A DNA stretch of 46,076 nt, taken from assembly GCA_964459325.1 (NCBI GenBank), contig CAYWKU010000029.1, positions 1 through 46,076 on the forward strand. Direction: 5' to 3'. The notes beneath the pieces were generated by a model that saw only the letters and a program-made list of their open reading frames with translations, was not told the origin of the DNA and ran no database searches. Every line of letters begins with the position of its first letter. The stretch's first letter is position 1. This DNA is from CAYWKU01 sp964459325. Lineage in GTDB: Bacteria; RBG-13-61-14; CAYWKU01. The position numbers were made by a program, and so were the translations under genes. Positions 30,460 to 38,421 of the stretch are shown here, piece after piece.

Positions 30460-32085
30460 TTACGAATTCCTTCCCGTAGGGAAGTAAACGGTAAAAACCG
30501 CCCCGCCTTCGGGCCTGTTATCACAGATTATGGTTCCTCCGAAGCGGCTGAGTATATTCCCCACTATGGTCAGGCCGAGTCCCGTTCCCGTTCCTTCTTC
30601 CTTGGTAGTAAAGAACGGCTCGAAGATTTTCCTTTTGTTTTCCTCCGGAATTCCGGGGCCGGAATCTTCCAGCCTTACCCATATCCATCCTTCGTTCATA
30701 CCGGTGGAAATGTTGATTTGGCCTTCTCCTTTCATTGCCTGGACGGCGTTGTTTATCAGGTTGAGGAATATTTGCCTCAGCCGTGAGGATTCGGCCATTA
30801 TGTAGGTTGTTTCCCCTTTTTTTCTGTTGATTTTTATTCTTTTGAGCAGGCCCGAATGGGCGGCGAGCCTGATGGCGTCATCCAGCGCTTCTTCAATTAC
30901 CACCGGTTCGGCTTCGGCCTCGGGCGCGATTCGGGCGTAGTTTTGGAGGTCTCGGGCTATGTTTGTCACCGATTCCACGAAGGATATAATTTCCGTTCCC
31001 ATATCCCGGGCTTTTTGGGTTTCCTGCGCCCGCTGGACGGCTTCGGCCACCCCCATGATGCCCGCCAGCTGGTTGTTTATTTCGTGGGCCACGCCGGCGG
31101 CCAGGGTTCCTATTCCGGCAAGCTTTTCCGACTGAAGCAGCTCCTTCTGTTGCTCGTTTATTCTTTCCAGGGCCTCCAACACCTTTATGTGAAGGCGGGC
31201 GTTCTGCACCGCGGAAGCAATGGTTCCGGCCATTGCGATGAGCAGGTCGAGGTCCGATTCGGTATAAGGTTTTTCTCCCACTTCATTTTCGAGGTAAACA
31301 AGTCCTTCAACGCTTTCGTGTACCCAGAGGGGCGCCACCAGAATGCTCCCCGGCGGCTCGACGCCCTCCGGCGCCTCCTCGGCGGGGCTGTAAGCGGCGA
31401 TACAGACTTGTTGTTCGATAGCCTTGTTTGCCGGACCTTGGAGGTAAGCGTAAGGGGGGTTCGAGTATCCTCCCCGAGTATGGAGCACCTTCGGCTTAAG
31501 CTCTCGCGTTGTTTCTTCCAGCAGGGAAATGCTCACCATCCTGCCGGGGATGGAATTCAGCACGCATTCGGCGGAATATTTCAACTGCTTGTGCAGGTCG
31601 AGGGTGCTGTTTATGGTGCGGGAGAGTCTTTGCAGCACCTTGAGGTTCCGGTGACTGGCTCTCAGCGATTGCAGGTCCTGAGGCCCCGTGTCGGTGTCTT
31701 CGTCGAGGTTCGGTTTGCTGTCTTCTTCGTCCTTAGCCCGGACATGGTGAAGCGACCTTGTCAATTGAAAAACCGTTTCTCCCTCGGCAGGTCGCCTTTC
31801 CGGTTCTTCCTGCTCGAGTTCGAAGCGCAACTCGTGCCCGCCAATTCTTATCCTGTCCCCGTTGGAAAGGCGGATTTCGTCTATGCGGGTGTCGTTGACG
31901 TAGGTGCCGTTCAGGCTCATGTTGTCCACCAGGTAAAAGTGGCGGCCTTCGTTGATTAACTGAGCGTGGTGGCGGCTGATTTTGGGGTCATCCAGGAAAA
32001 CGTCGCTGGTGGAGGCTCTCCCTATGCCCGTTTTTCTGTTACGGAGCTGATAGGCGGCGCCGTCTTTTGCTACAAGTCGGGCCAT
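30460..32085 (-). CDS. FHA-GAF sensor histidine kinase
   Basis: 541 residues, cytoplasmic (no membrane segments). FHA domain at about 1-95 (GIGRASTSDVFLDDPKISRH, then LNGTYVNDTRI), GAF domain at about 160-300, then HisKA with GVAHEINNQ (phosphorylated His334), N box NLINNAVQA (about 442-450), and glycine boxes DSGPGIP (474-480) and GTGTGLGL (498-505). The FHA domain normally binds phosphothreonine, which is unusual as the input of a histidine kinase and suggests cross-talk with Ser/Thr kinases. It lies 9 bp downstream of a stand-alone response regulator, its probable partner. Confidence 0.93.
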   Translation of the reverse strand: MARLVAKDGAAYQLRNRKTGIGRASTSDVFLDDPKISRHHAQLINEGRHFYLVDNMSLNGTYVNDTRIDEIRLSNGDRIRIGGHELRFELEQEEPERRPAEGETVFQLTRSLHHVRAKDEEDSKPNLDEDTDTGPQDLQSLRASHRNLKVLQRLSRTINSTLDLHKQLKYSAECVLNSIPGRMVSISLLEETTRELKPKVLHTRGGYSNPPYAYLQGPANKAIEQQVCIAAYSPAEEAPEGVEPPGSILVAPLWVHESVEGLVYLENEVGEKPYTESDLDLLIAMAGTIASAVQNARLHIKVLEALERINEQQKELLQSEKLAGIGTLAAGVAHEINNQLAGIMGVAEAVQRAQETQKARDMGTEIISFVESVTNIARDLQNYARIAPEAEAEPVVIEEALDDAIRLAAHSGLLKRIKINRKKGETTYIMAESSRLRQIFLNLINNAVQAMKGEGQINISTGMNEGWIWVRLEDSGPGIPEENKRKIFEPFFTTKEEGTGTGLGLTIVGNILSRFGGTIICDNRPEGGAVFTVYFPTGRNS

Positions 32086-32094
32086 AAGCGGGTC

Positions 32095-32508
32095 TCAACC
32101 GTTCAGCAGTTTTTCCCAGTCGATGTAAATCTCCTTTTCGTCCAGGATGACTTTCAACTTTCGCAGCAACTCATCGGGCTGGAACGGCTTTGTGACATAG
32201 GCGTCGCAACCGCACCGGAAGCAGGTCTGCATGGTCTGCTCGTCGGCGCGGGCGGTGACCATTATAACCGCCGTCTCCTCGAGTTTGGGGTCGTTTTTTA
32301 TATACCTACAGACGGCGTCTCCACCCATTTCGGGCAGCATAAGGTCCAGAAACACCAGGTCGGGCTTTTCCATGTGGACGCGCTTGATGGCCTCCGGGCC
32401 GGTGTAGGCGTAGGTTATATCCACGCCGGTTTTTTCCAGGAGGTTTTTTTCCTCCTCGAGCACCTGTGCGGAATCGTCCACCAGCAGAACTTTGGCGTTC
32501 TTGTTCAT
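32095..32508 (-). CDS. Single-domain response regulator
   Basis: 137 residues, receiver domain only. Acidic pair Asp11/Asp12, phosphoacceptor Asp55 (VFLDLMLPEMGG), Thr85 (VTARADE) and Lys107 (VTKPFQP). Without an output domain it probably acts through protein contacts or as a phosphorelay intermediate. The receiver carries an unusual cysteine cluster (CFRCGC, about residues 96-101). AGGGG lies 6 nt before the ATG. First gene of the operon with the FHA-GAF kinase. Confidence 0.93.
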   Translation of the reverse strand: MNKNAKVLLVDDSAQVLEEEKNLLEKTGVDITYAYTGPEAIKRVHMEKPDLVFLDLMLPEMGGDAVCRYIKNDPKLEETAVIMVTARADEQTMQTCFRCGCDAYVTKPFQPDELLRKLKVILDEKEIYIDWEKLLNG

Positions 32509-32585
32509 TTCTTACCCCTTTTTGATATTAGAAATGCCCCACCCGGTTGTCAATCCGATAATCCGGGATTCCCCGTTAAGGGTAG

Positions 32586-32694
32586 CACATCTTGACCGCA
32601 GGGTAGCTTATGGCGGGCGTAAAAGCCGAGAGCGGCCATAACCTCCTCGGCGCCGAGCATGTATCATGCAACCCCCGGGAGCGGTCAAGGTGTG
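32586..32694. other. Structured intergenic element (outer stem with three inner hairpins)
   Basis: CACATCTTGACCGC (32586-32599) pairs with GCGGTCAAGGTGTG (32681-32694): 14 bp with one G-U pair. Inside are TTATGGC/GCCATAA (32608-32614 / 32635-32641), the 12-bp palindrome CTCGGCGCCGAG (32646-32657) and GCATG-TAT-CATGC (32657-32669). It lies between the divergent response regulator and diguanylate cyclase genes; no coding potential is evident in 32509-32818. It does not show the c-di-GMP riboswitch consensus. A non-coding RNA or a miniature mobile element are both possible. Confidence 0.5.
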
Positions 32695-32818
32695 AAACAA
32701 AACCTTTCCTTGTCCGGGAATCCTGGTCCGATGAATTTTTGGAAAAGATTGAAATTTCCATCATATAATTTTACTATATAATAAGGATTTTTTCAGCTTA
32801 ATTGCGCAGGGTATAATT

Positions 32819-33748
32819 TTGCCGGAATCCATACTGATAATAGACGACGACAACTCCTCGCGGGAAGAAGTAAAGCACATCCTCAACATGTCCGGTCTCT
32901 TCGACGAATTTTACGAAGCCGCGGACGGAGTGGACGGCTTCAAAATTCTCCTCAATAAAAGCGTGGACCTCATACTTTGCGACGTGGACATGCCGGGCAT
33001 CGACGGTATCAAGTTCCTCTCCATGAAAAGAGCCCGCCCGGAGTATAACGACATCCCGGTGGTTATGCTGACCGGAATGCAGGACGTAAAGCTGAAGGTA
33101 CAGACGCTGGAGATGGGGGCCAGCGACTACGTCACCAAGCCCTTCGACCCCGCCGAGCTCATCGCCAGGGTCAGGGTTCACAGCAAAATCAAGCGGTTGC
33201 AGGACGAACTTCGGGATAAAAACCGCAAGCTGGAAGAGTTGTCGAACACCGACGACCTCACCAGGCTGTATAACCGGCGCTATTTCATGGAGGTGTTCGA
33301 GCTGGAGTTTCAGCGCGCCAAGCGATACGGGTCATATCTGAGCTTTATAATGATGGACATAGATTATTTTAAGGATTTCAATGACACTTACGGCCACCTG
33401 CTGGGCGACGAGGTCCTGGTGGAAGTCGCCCGGATATTGAAAAACAACCTCCGGGTGAACGACCAGTTGGGTAGGTACGGCGGCGAGGAGTTCGCCCTGA
33501 TGATGCCCGAGACCGATTTGCAGGGCGCCACCGTGGTCGCTGAAAGGCACCGAAAACAGATAGAGAATTTCACTCTGCACAAGGACAGCGAAAAGCTCAA
33601 GGTCACCATCAGCCTGGGAGTGGCTTCTTACCCCGACCCCCGGGTGGAAAGCCTGGATGACCTGATTAAGCTGGCCGATGACGTCCTGCTGGAAGCCAAG
33701 TCCGAGGGACGGAACCGCATCCAGGTGGCTTACCATCCCGACGAGTAA
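32819..33748 (+). CDS. Diguanylate cyclase response regulator (REC-GGDEF)
   Basis: 309 residues from TTG 32819 (CAGGG 7 nt upstream). The receiver domain has Asp9-Asp11, phosphoacceptor Asp55 (ILCDVDMPG) and Lys107 (VTKPFDP). A coiled-coil linker (RLQDELRDKNRKLEELSNTD) joins the GGDEF domain: DDLTRLYNRRYF, active-site GGEEF (221-225) and inhibitory I-site RVND (212-215). Makes c-di-GMP when phosphorylated and is feedback-inhibited, as in WspR/PleD-type enzymes. No kinase is cotranscribed; the divergent FHA-GAF kinase is a candidate partner. Confidence 0.95.
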   Translation: MPESILIIDDDNSSREEVKHILNMSGLFDEFYEAADGVDGFKILLNKSVDLILCDVDMPGIDGIKFLSMKRARPEYNDIPVVMLTGMQDVKLKVQTLEMGASDYVTKPFDPAELIARVRVHSKIKRLQDELRDKNRKLEELSNTDDLTRLYNRRYFMEVFELEFQRAKRYGSYLSFIMMDIDYFKDFNDTYGHLLGDEVLVEVARILKNNLRVNDQLGRYGGEEFALMMPETDLQGATVVAERHRKQIENFTLHKDSEKLKVTISLGVASYPDPRVESLDDLIKLADDVLLEAKSEGRNRIQVAYHPDE

Positions 33749-33782
33749 AAACGTCGAAAAGCATGGAAAACCGTTGAAATTT

Positions 33783-33791
33783 TGTTATAAT
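33783..33791 (+). promoter_or_regulatory. Extended -10 promoter
   Basis: TGT-TATAAT (TGn at 33783-33785, TATAAT at 33786-33791), an extended -10 motif that does not need a strong -35 box. It lies 35 nt before the start of the small gene at 33826. Confidence 0.55.
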
Positions 33792-33825
33792 TTGTCGTAA
33801 GCTTACAGTAAAAGGAGCTTAAAAC

Positions 33826-34023
33826 ATGCCGACAGTCAACGATAAAAAACTTAAAGCGATAATCAAGGAGTCCGTCAAAGAAGCTCTGGAGGAAGAATTA
33901 ATAAAAGTGCGCCTGATGTTCTTCCCCGAGGTTTCCGACAAAGAAATGCGGGACATTTCCGACCGTTACAAAAAACCGGAAAAGAAATCGGTGAACTCAG
34001 AGAAAATAGATTTATGTAGTTGA
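33826..34023 (+). CDS. Small hypothetical helical protein
   Basis: 65 residues. Helical and charged (LKAIIKESVKEALEEELIKV, RLMFFPEVSDKEMRDI), ending in a lysine-rich stretch. AAAGGAG lies 9 nt before the ATG, and an extended -10 promoter precedes it. The N-terminal repeat of Lys/Glu helices resembles short adaptor proteins, but I recognise no family. It has good translation signals, so I consider it real. Confidence 0.6.
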   Translation: MPTVNDKKLKAIIKESVKEALEEELIKVRLMFFPEVSDKEMRDISDRYKKPEKKSVNSEKIDLCS

Positions 34024-34071
34024 TTTCAGGGGTAATGTGTATAAGTGATTGATGGGAAGCTCAGGTAAAGA

Positions 34072-34406
34072 ATGCCAAAGTATAGCAAAGAAAAAATAAT
34101 CCGGATATTGCAGAACCTTTCGGAAAACCTTGGTAAAAATCAATGCTGTCCAACAAAATCGGAAATCAGGCATTTCGGATAGGTTAAGCCACTGATTTCA
34201 TTGAATGAGGCCGTTGCAAAACAGGCTTCAGGGGTAGAAAAGGCTTTTTTTCTGTAGCTCCCCGAGAATGTCTTTTCCAGACAAGGGGTTTTAACCCCTT
34301 GAAATTCAAGGGGCTGAAGCCCCTTGTCTGTTCTCCTTGTGAAAAATGCTCATGCTCGAAACAGGCATATGCTGTCCAAATCCAAAACCGTTTTTGGACA
34401 GGTATG
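34072..34406. mobile_element. MITE-like composite repeat element with embedded gene fragment
   Basis: Contains the inverted copy C of the GTCCAA hairpin repeat (34141-34188), GAGGCCGTTGCAAAACAGGC (from 34208), twin AAGGGG hairpins (34279-34327), and the 100-bp repeat 34307-34406 that is 96% identical to 5147-5246 inverted. Before it, ATG 34072 opens a 23-codon frame MPKYSKEKIIRILQNLSENL, resembling the HNH-associated repeat of homing endonucleases, now cut off. No intact transposase. The rest of the 34024-34575 gap shows no gene. Confidence 0.55.
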
Positions 34407-34575
34407 GCTGGAGTACAGCAAAGAAAAAATTCAATGCACTGAACTATCGGTTAAAATGCAGCCAATTCTGTTTCAATTTCATTGAAATTCCTCAGGAAAT
34501 CGGCCAATTCCCGAAGCAAACCATGACCGAGCGCATAGACCCCTGAAAATAAAGCGTAGCCGGGCTGAAATCCGC

Positions 34576-35961
34576 TCAGGCGGAAATTCGTTTCGCCCCC
34601 TTAAGCCGTTCGATATAATCGGCGTTTTCCTTTATCCATCTCCTTACGATGAAGTTGGCGCCGGCCCGGTATTTGACCCTCCACCTTCGCCCGGGGCGGT
34701 AAGCGTTGGCCACCCGCTTCAGGCTGTAAAACCGCTTCATCCCTTCCACAATGGAGGACTGCATCTCGTAAGCCGAGCATCGGTTCGGCTCGAAGACCAC
34801 GTACATGCCGGTGTAGTATTTCCAGTCGGTGTGCAGAAGCCTGTCTTTGTTGTCCTCGTAAGCCCTGGTGCCGGGAAACGGGGTAATTGCGAACAATTGA
34901 ATCGTGTCGATGTCGTGCTCGATGGAGTAATCGATGATTTTTTCAACAACGCCCGGGTCGTCGTCGACGCCCAGCACGAACATGCCGTGTACGCCGATTC
35001 CGCGCCTGTGCAGGTTTTCTATGCATTTTTCGATGGCTTCCACTTCGTGGGATTTGCCGAAGGATTTCAATGTCTCGGGAATAATGGATTCTATCCCCAC
35101 GTAAGCTATCCTGCACCGGGTTTGTTGCATGAGGTCGAGCAACTCCTCATCCTGCCCCGCGCCCACGGTAATCTCCCCCGACCACCTGAGCGGCGCCGCG
35201 TCTTGCCGGAGCATATCCTGCAGGAGGGACTTGGTTCGGGAAGGGTTGGCGCAGAAGTTGTCGTCGGCGAAACAGACGCTGCGGTCAAGTATCGGGCGCA
35301 GCTCCGAAATTACCTGCTCGTTGGACCTGAAACGATAACGCCTGCCGAAAACCGCCGTTACTGTGCAGAAGTTGCAGTTGTGAGGGCATCCCCGGGATGT
35401 GGAAATTATGGGAGGGGGGTTGTCCGGGGAAACCTGGGGCGAAAGCGAAAAATCCGGCGACGGCAGACCGGCGAAGTCCACCACATCCCTTTCCCCTTGC
35501 GAGAAACAAACCTCCCCGCCGGCGCTTTTATACGCCAGGCCCGGTATCTCTTCAACTCCCTTATTCTTCTCAATATTTTCGACTAGCGCCGGAAAGGAGT
35601 TTTCCCCCTCGCCGAGCACCACGTAATCGCAGTGGCCTAGCGCCTCTTCCGGCATGAAGGTCACGTGTGGCCCGCCCATGACCACGGTTATCCCCTTTGC
35701 CCGAAGCGAGTCGGCGATGCGGTAGGCTTCGTGTATCTGGCCGGAGAGGGAGCTTATGCCCACCAGGTCGTATTCGGCCAGCTTGTCCTCCCTGAATCCT
35801 TTCATGGACTGAAACCACAGCTCGCAGCGGTAGCCCATGCCTTTCAATATGGCGCCGAGGGTGGGGATGCCGGTCCGCGGCAGGTAAACCCTGCTGTAAA
35901 CGTGAGCCCCCGGCGTGCCGGTCTCCACCAGCCCGATTTCAGTTGTACCGGTCTGTGCCAT
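34576..35961 (-). CDS. B12-binding-domain radical SAM protein
   Basis: 461 residues. N-terminal cobalamin-binding-like Rossmann domain (PRTGIPTLGAILKGMGYRCE, LVGISSLSGQIHEAYRIADS, VVMGGPHVTFMPEEAL), then the radical SAM motif STSRGCPHNCNFCTV (Cys192, Cys196, Cys199; CX3CX2C). Further blocks, IAYVGIESIIPETLKSFGKS and GVHGMFVLGVDDDPGVVEKI, are typical of the BchE/methyltransferase-like class. The classic DxHxxG of base-off B12 is not obvious, so the domain may be degenerate. AAGGAAGG precedes the ATG. Substrate unknown; methylation or ring chemistry on lipids and hopanoids are common roles of this class. Confidence 0.88.
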   Translation of the reverse strand: MAQTGTTEIGLVETGTPGAHVYSRVYLPRTGIPTLGAILKGMGYRCELWFQSMKGFREDKLAEYDLVGISSLSGQIHEAYRIADSLRAKGITVVMGGPHVTFMPEEALGHCDYVVLGEGENSFPALVENIEKNKGVEEIPGLAYKSAGGEVCFSQGERDVVDFAGLPSPDFSLSPQVSPDNPPPIISTSRGCPHNCNFCTVTAVFGRRYRFRSNEQVISELRPILDRSVCFADDNFCANPSRTKSLLQDMLRQDAAPLRWSGEITVGAGQDEELLDLMQQTRCRIAYVGIESIIPETLKSFGKSHEVEAIEKCIENLHRRGIGVHGMFVLGVDDDPGVVEKIIDYSIEHDIDTIQLFAITPFPGTRAYEDNKDRLLHTDWKYYTGMYVVFEPNRCSAYEMQSSIVEGMKRFYSLKRVANAYRPGRRWRVKYRAGANFIVRRWIKENADYIERLKGAKRISA

Positions 35962-36066
35962 GATTTCCTTCCTTGGTCGAAGAATGCCCCGTGAACTGAA
36001 AATGTTATATCACAAGCGCAGAACACGCAAGCGCCATAAGGAAGGCGGCCCGGAATAGTTTCAGCG

Positions 36067-36153
36067 GGTGACAAATTTTGTCACCTGTAGAATATTCTAC
36101 AACGTTGTAGAATATTCTACAATTCTGTAGAAAATCGGGGCCAGAATTCTACA
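36067..36153. promoter_or_regulatory. Phased palindrome array (probable operators) upstream of thrB
   Basis: GGTGACAAA-T-TTTGTCACC (36067-36085) is followed without a gap by TGTAGAATATTCTACA (36086-36101) and an identical copy at 36106-36121. A third TGTAGAA begins at 36126 and an ATTCTACA half-site ends at 36153. The three TGTAGAA starts are exactly 20 bp apart, about two helical turns. It lies in the 351-bp divergent gap between the B12-radical SAM gene and thrB, which holds no gene. Confidence 0.7.
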
Positions 36154-36312
36154 CCCCTTTTTGTAGCAAAATGCGACCCCTCCTCCACACCTGCTCTGAA
36201 CTCGCATAACACGTGTGAATTATCTGTTCTTTTCAAGCCGCCCTTTAAAAAACATGCTCTACCTTCCGAGACAACATGAGTTTCTGCTGATAAAATAAAT
36301 TACATAGAGAAA

Positions 36313-37218
36313 ATGAAAAACCTGAAAGTAATCGTACCGGCAAGCACTTCCAACCTCGGCCCCGGCTTCGACACCCTTGGGCTGGCGGTGACCCTGTACA
36401 ACGAAGTCGCCGTCGAATCCACCGACCGGAAGCTGGCGGTGGATTTCGAGAGCGGCGTCGAGGAAGCTTATTCCGAGCAGATGCGGCGCATGGCGCGGCG
36501 TACCGTGAAGGGCTTCGAAGACGCCTCGGGGCAGCGGGTCGAGGGGGTAAGGTTGATATTCCGCAACGAAGTCCCCATCGCCCGCGGCCTGGGCTCCAGC
36601 GCCACCTTCCGGATGGGCATCCTGACCGCCCTCAATATACGGGCGGGGGAACCCTTAACTCACGACAGCCTCATCAACATCGGCTGCCGGATGGAGCGGC
36701 ATACCGAGAACTGCGTCGCCGGTACCGTCGGCGGTCTCACGGCTTCCGGGTTCATAGGCGACGGAGTGAGGTACGCCAAGTACCCGGTAAGCGACCGTTT
36801 CAGCTTCGTGGCCGCCGTACCCCGGCGGCCGATGAGCACTTCCGCCACCCGGAAGATACTGCCCCGGCGGATTAACTTCCGGGACGCCGTGTACAACCTC
36901 AACCGAACCGCCCTTCTCCTGGACGCGCTGGGCTCGGGGGACACTTCCCACCTGTGGGAGCTTCTCCGCGACAGGCTCCATCAGCCGTACAGGGCACGGA
37001 TACTCACGCCGTTGTCCGACGTTCTGGAGGCGGCGAAAACCGCCGGAGCGGCGGGCGGCTTCCTTTCCGGCAGCGGCTCGACCATAATGGCGGTGGTCGT
37101 CGGGAAGGCCGAGGAGGTGGCGATGGCCATGCAGAAGCGGCTTGCCGAGAAGAAATGGAAGGCCGAAATATACATACTGGAGACGGACAAATCGGGCATA
37201 CGGGCGACTTTCGAGTAA
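36313..37218 (+). CDS. thrB: Homoserine kinase
   Basis: 301 residues, GHMP kinase fold; phosphorylates homoserine for threonine synthesis. The motifs are LKVIVPASTSNLGPGFDTLG at the N-terminus, the ATP-binding VPIARGLGSSATFRMG (about 87-101) and the C-terminal GAAGGFLSGSGSTIMAVV. Length is typical. The start ATG has no strong ribosome site (AGAGAAA), so the leader may matter. thrA and thrC are not adjacent. A palindrome array lies 160 bp upstream. Confidence 0.93.
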   Translation: MKNLKVIVPASTSNLGPGFDTLGLAVTLYNEVAVESTDRKLAVDFESGVEEAYSEQMRRMARRTVKGFEDASGQRVEGVRLIFRNEVPIARGLGSSATFRMGILTALNIRAGEPLTHDSLINIGCRMERHTENCVAGTVGGLTASGFIGDGVRYAKYPVSDRFSFVAAVPRRPMSTSATRKILPRRINFRDAVYNLNRTALLLDALGSGDTSHLWELLRDRLHQPYRARILTPLSDVLEAAKTAGAAGGFLSGSGSTIMAVVVGKAEEVAMAMQKRLAEKKWKAEIYILETDKSGIRATFE

Positions 37219-37222
37219 AAAA

Positions 37223-37244
37223 GTCACCTCCGGGTGGCGATTTT
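37223..37244 (+). terminator. Possible terminator after thrB
   Basis: GTCACC (37223-37228), TCCG loop, GGTGGC (37233-37238) and then GATTTTG: a short hairpin with a tetraloop and a weak T-run. Located 4 nt after the thrB stop. The remaining gap to 37589 shows no gene. Confidence 0.45.
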
Positions 37245-37589
37245 GCTCAAAAAAAAGCCCGACACCGACCCTCATTTTTGAATTAACCGGTAACATTTTA
37301 AGAAGGCATTCCAATGAAGATGTTCTTGCTCCGGACAGGGGGCAAAAAATTTATAATTAAATCAGCTGCTTACATTGGCGACCTTTCAGGCCGTTTAAGC
37401 AGCGTTACCTCTTGACGAACCTGATGAGACTTTGAAATCGGTATATAGTTTTACCGGCACGAAATTTGCCATTATTTAGAGCCTATTACCCTTTCATTCC
37501 TCTCCCGGCACATTACCGTATAAACCGTTCGCAAACCTTTGATTTTCCTGTCCCTTGACACCCCTCTTGGGCGTGGCTACTATCGAGCC

Positions 37590-38309
37590 ATGGCGCTGGT
37601 GGTCATCCCCGCTAGACGGGCCTCCACACGACTCGAAAACAAAACACTTGCCACTATAGCCGGCCGACCCATGATAGAGCACGTCTACCGGCAAGCCGGC
37701 GCAGCCTCCGGCGCCGAGAGGGTGGTGGTGGCCACCGACAGCGACGAAATCGCCTCCGCCGTCAGGGCCTTCGGAGGCGAGGCCGTCATGACCGGCGAAT
37801 GCGAAACCGGTACCGACAGGGTGGCTCAGGCCGTCCGGGAACTGGAGCGATACGAGGTCATCGTCAACCTCCAGGGCGACGAGCCGCTCATCCCTCCCGA
37901 AATGATAGACGAGGTAATCGCGCCGTTGAAAAATTCCGCCGGGCCGGGTATGGCCACGCTCAAGCGCCAATTCCGGGAGGACGAAGACCCTTCGCTGCCA
38001 CAACTGGTCAAAGTGGTGACCGACCTCGAGGACAACGCGCTCTATTTCTCCCGCTCGCTCATCCCGTACCCGAGAAATCCCGGCGAATCGGCGTTTTACC
38101 TGCACGTGGGAATATACGCCTTCCGGGCCGAGACGCTGTTCAAATTTACATCGCTGCCCAAAACGCCGCTGGAGCGGACCGAAAGCCTGGAGCAGCTTCG
38201 GGCGTTACAGCACGGAATCAAGATTGCCGTGCCCACCACTTCCCATTACTCTGTGGGAGTGGATACGGCCGAGGACCTCGAAAAGGTCAGAAGCATAATG
38301 GAATCCTGA
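37590..38309 (+). CDS. kdsB: 3-deoxy-manno-octulosonate cytidylyltransferase (KdsB)
   Basis: 239 residues from ATG 37590. Activates Kdo as CMP-Kdo for the LPS inner core. Motifs: VIPARRASTRLENKTLATIA, RPMIEHVYRQA, VVATDSDEIASAV, VNLQGDEPLIPPEMID, and the closing YSVGVDTAEDLEKVRSIM. The N-terminal signature normally reads PARxxSxRLPGKPL; here it is RRASTRLENKTL, a mild deviation. The frame extends to 37539, but the extra 17 residues lack similarity. It precedes pyrG and kdsA, which supply CTP and Kdo-8-phosphate. Confidence 0.94.
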   Translation: MALVVIPARRASTRLENKTLATIAGRPMIEHVYRQAGAASGAERVVVATDSDEIASAVRAFGGEAVMTGECETGTDRVAQAVRELERYEVIVNLQGDEPLIPPEMIDEVIAPLKNSAGPGMATLKRQFREDEDPSLPQLVKVVTDLEDNALYFSRSLIPYPRNPGESAFYLHVGIYAFRAETLFKFTSLPKTPLERTESLEQLRALQHGIKIAVPTTSHYSVGVDTAEDLEKVRSIMES

Positions 38310-38340
38310 AAGTTACGAATATCAAGGAGCACACGACTAT

Positions 38341-38371
38341 ATGGAAGCCAAGGGGTTTAAACCCCTTGTCA
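38341..38371. repeat. AAGGGG hairpin repeat
   Basis: CCAAGGGGTTTAAACCCCTTG, a near-perfect palindrome of the family at 5225, 26.6 kb and 34.3 kb. It stands between kdsB and pyrG. Confidence 0.7.
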
Positions 38372-38421
38372 GGCTCGTATCAATTACCTTTTACCGACCT
38401 TAAACCGACTTCGGAGGAAAA

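Noticed and set aside
32586..32694. c-di-GMP (GEMM) riboswitch upstream of the diguanylate cyclase
   Set aside because: Only a GGGTAGC-like fragment matches; the conserved GCACAGGGCAAACC and GACGCAAAGC segments are absent, and the fold differs.
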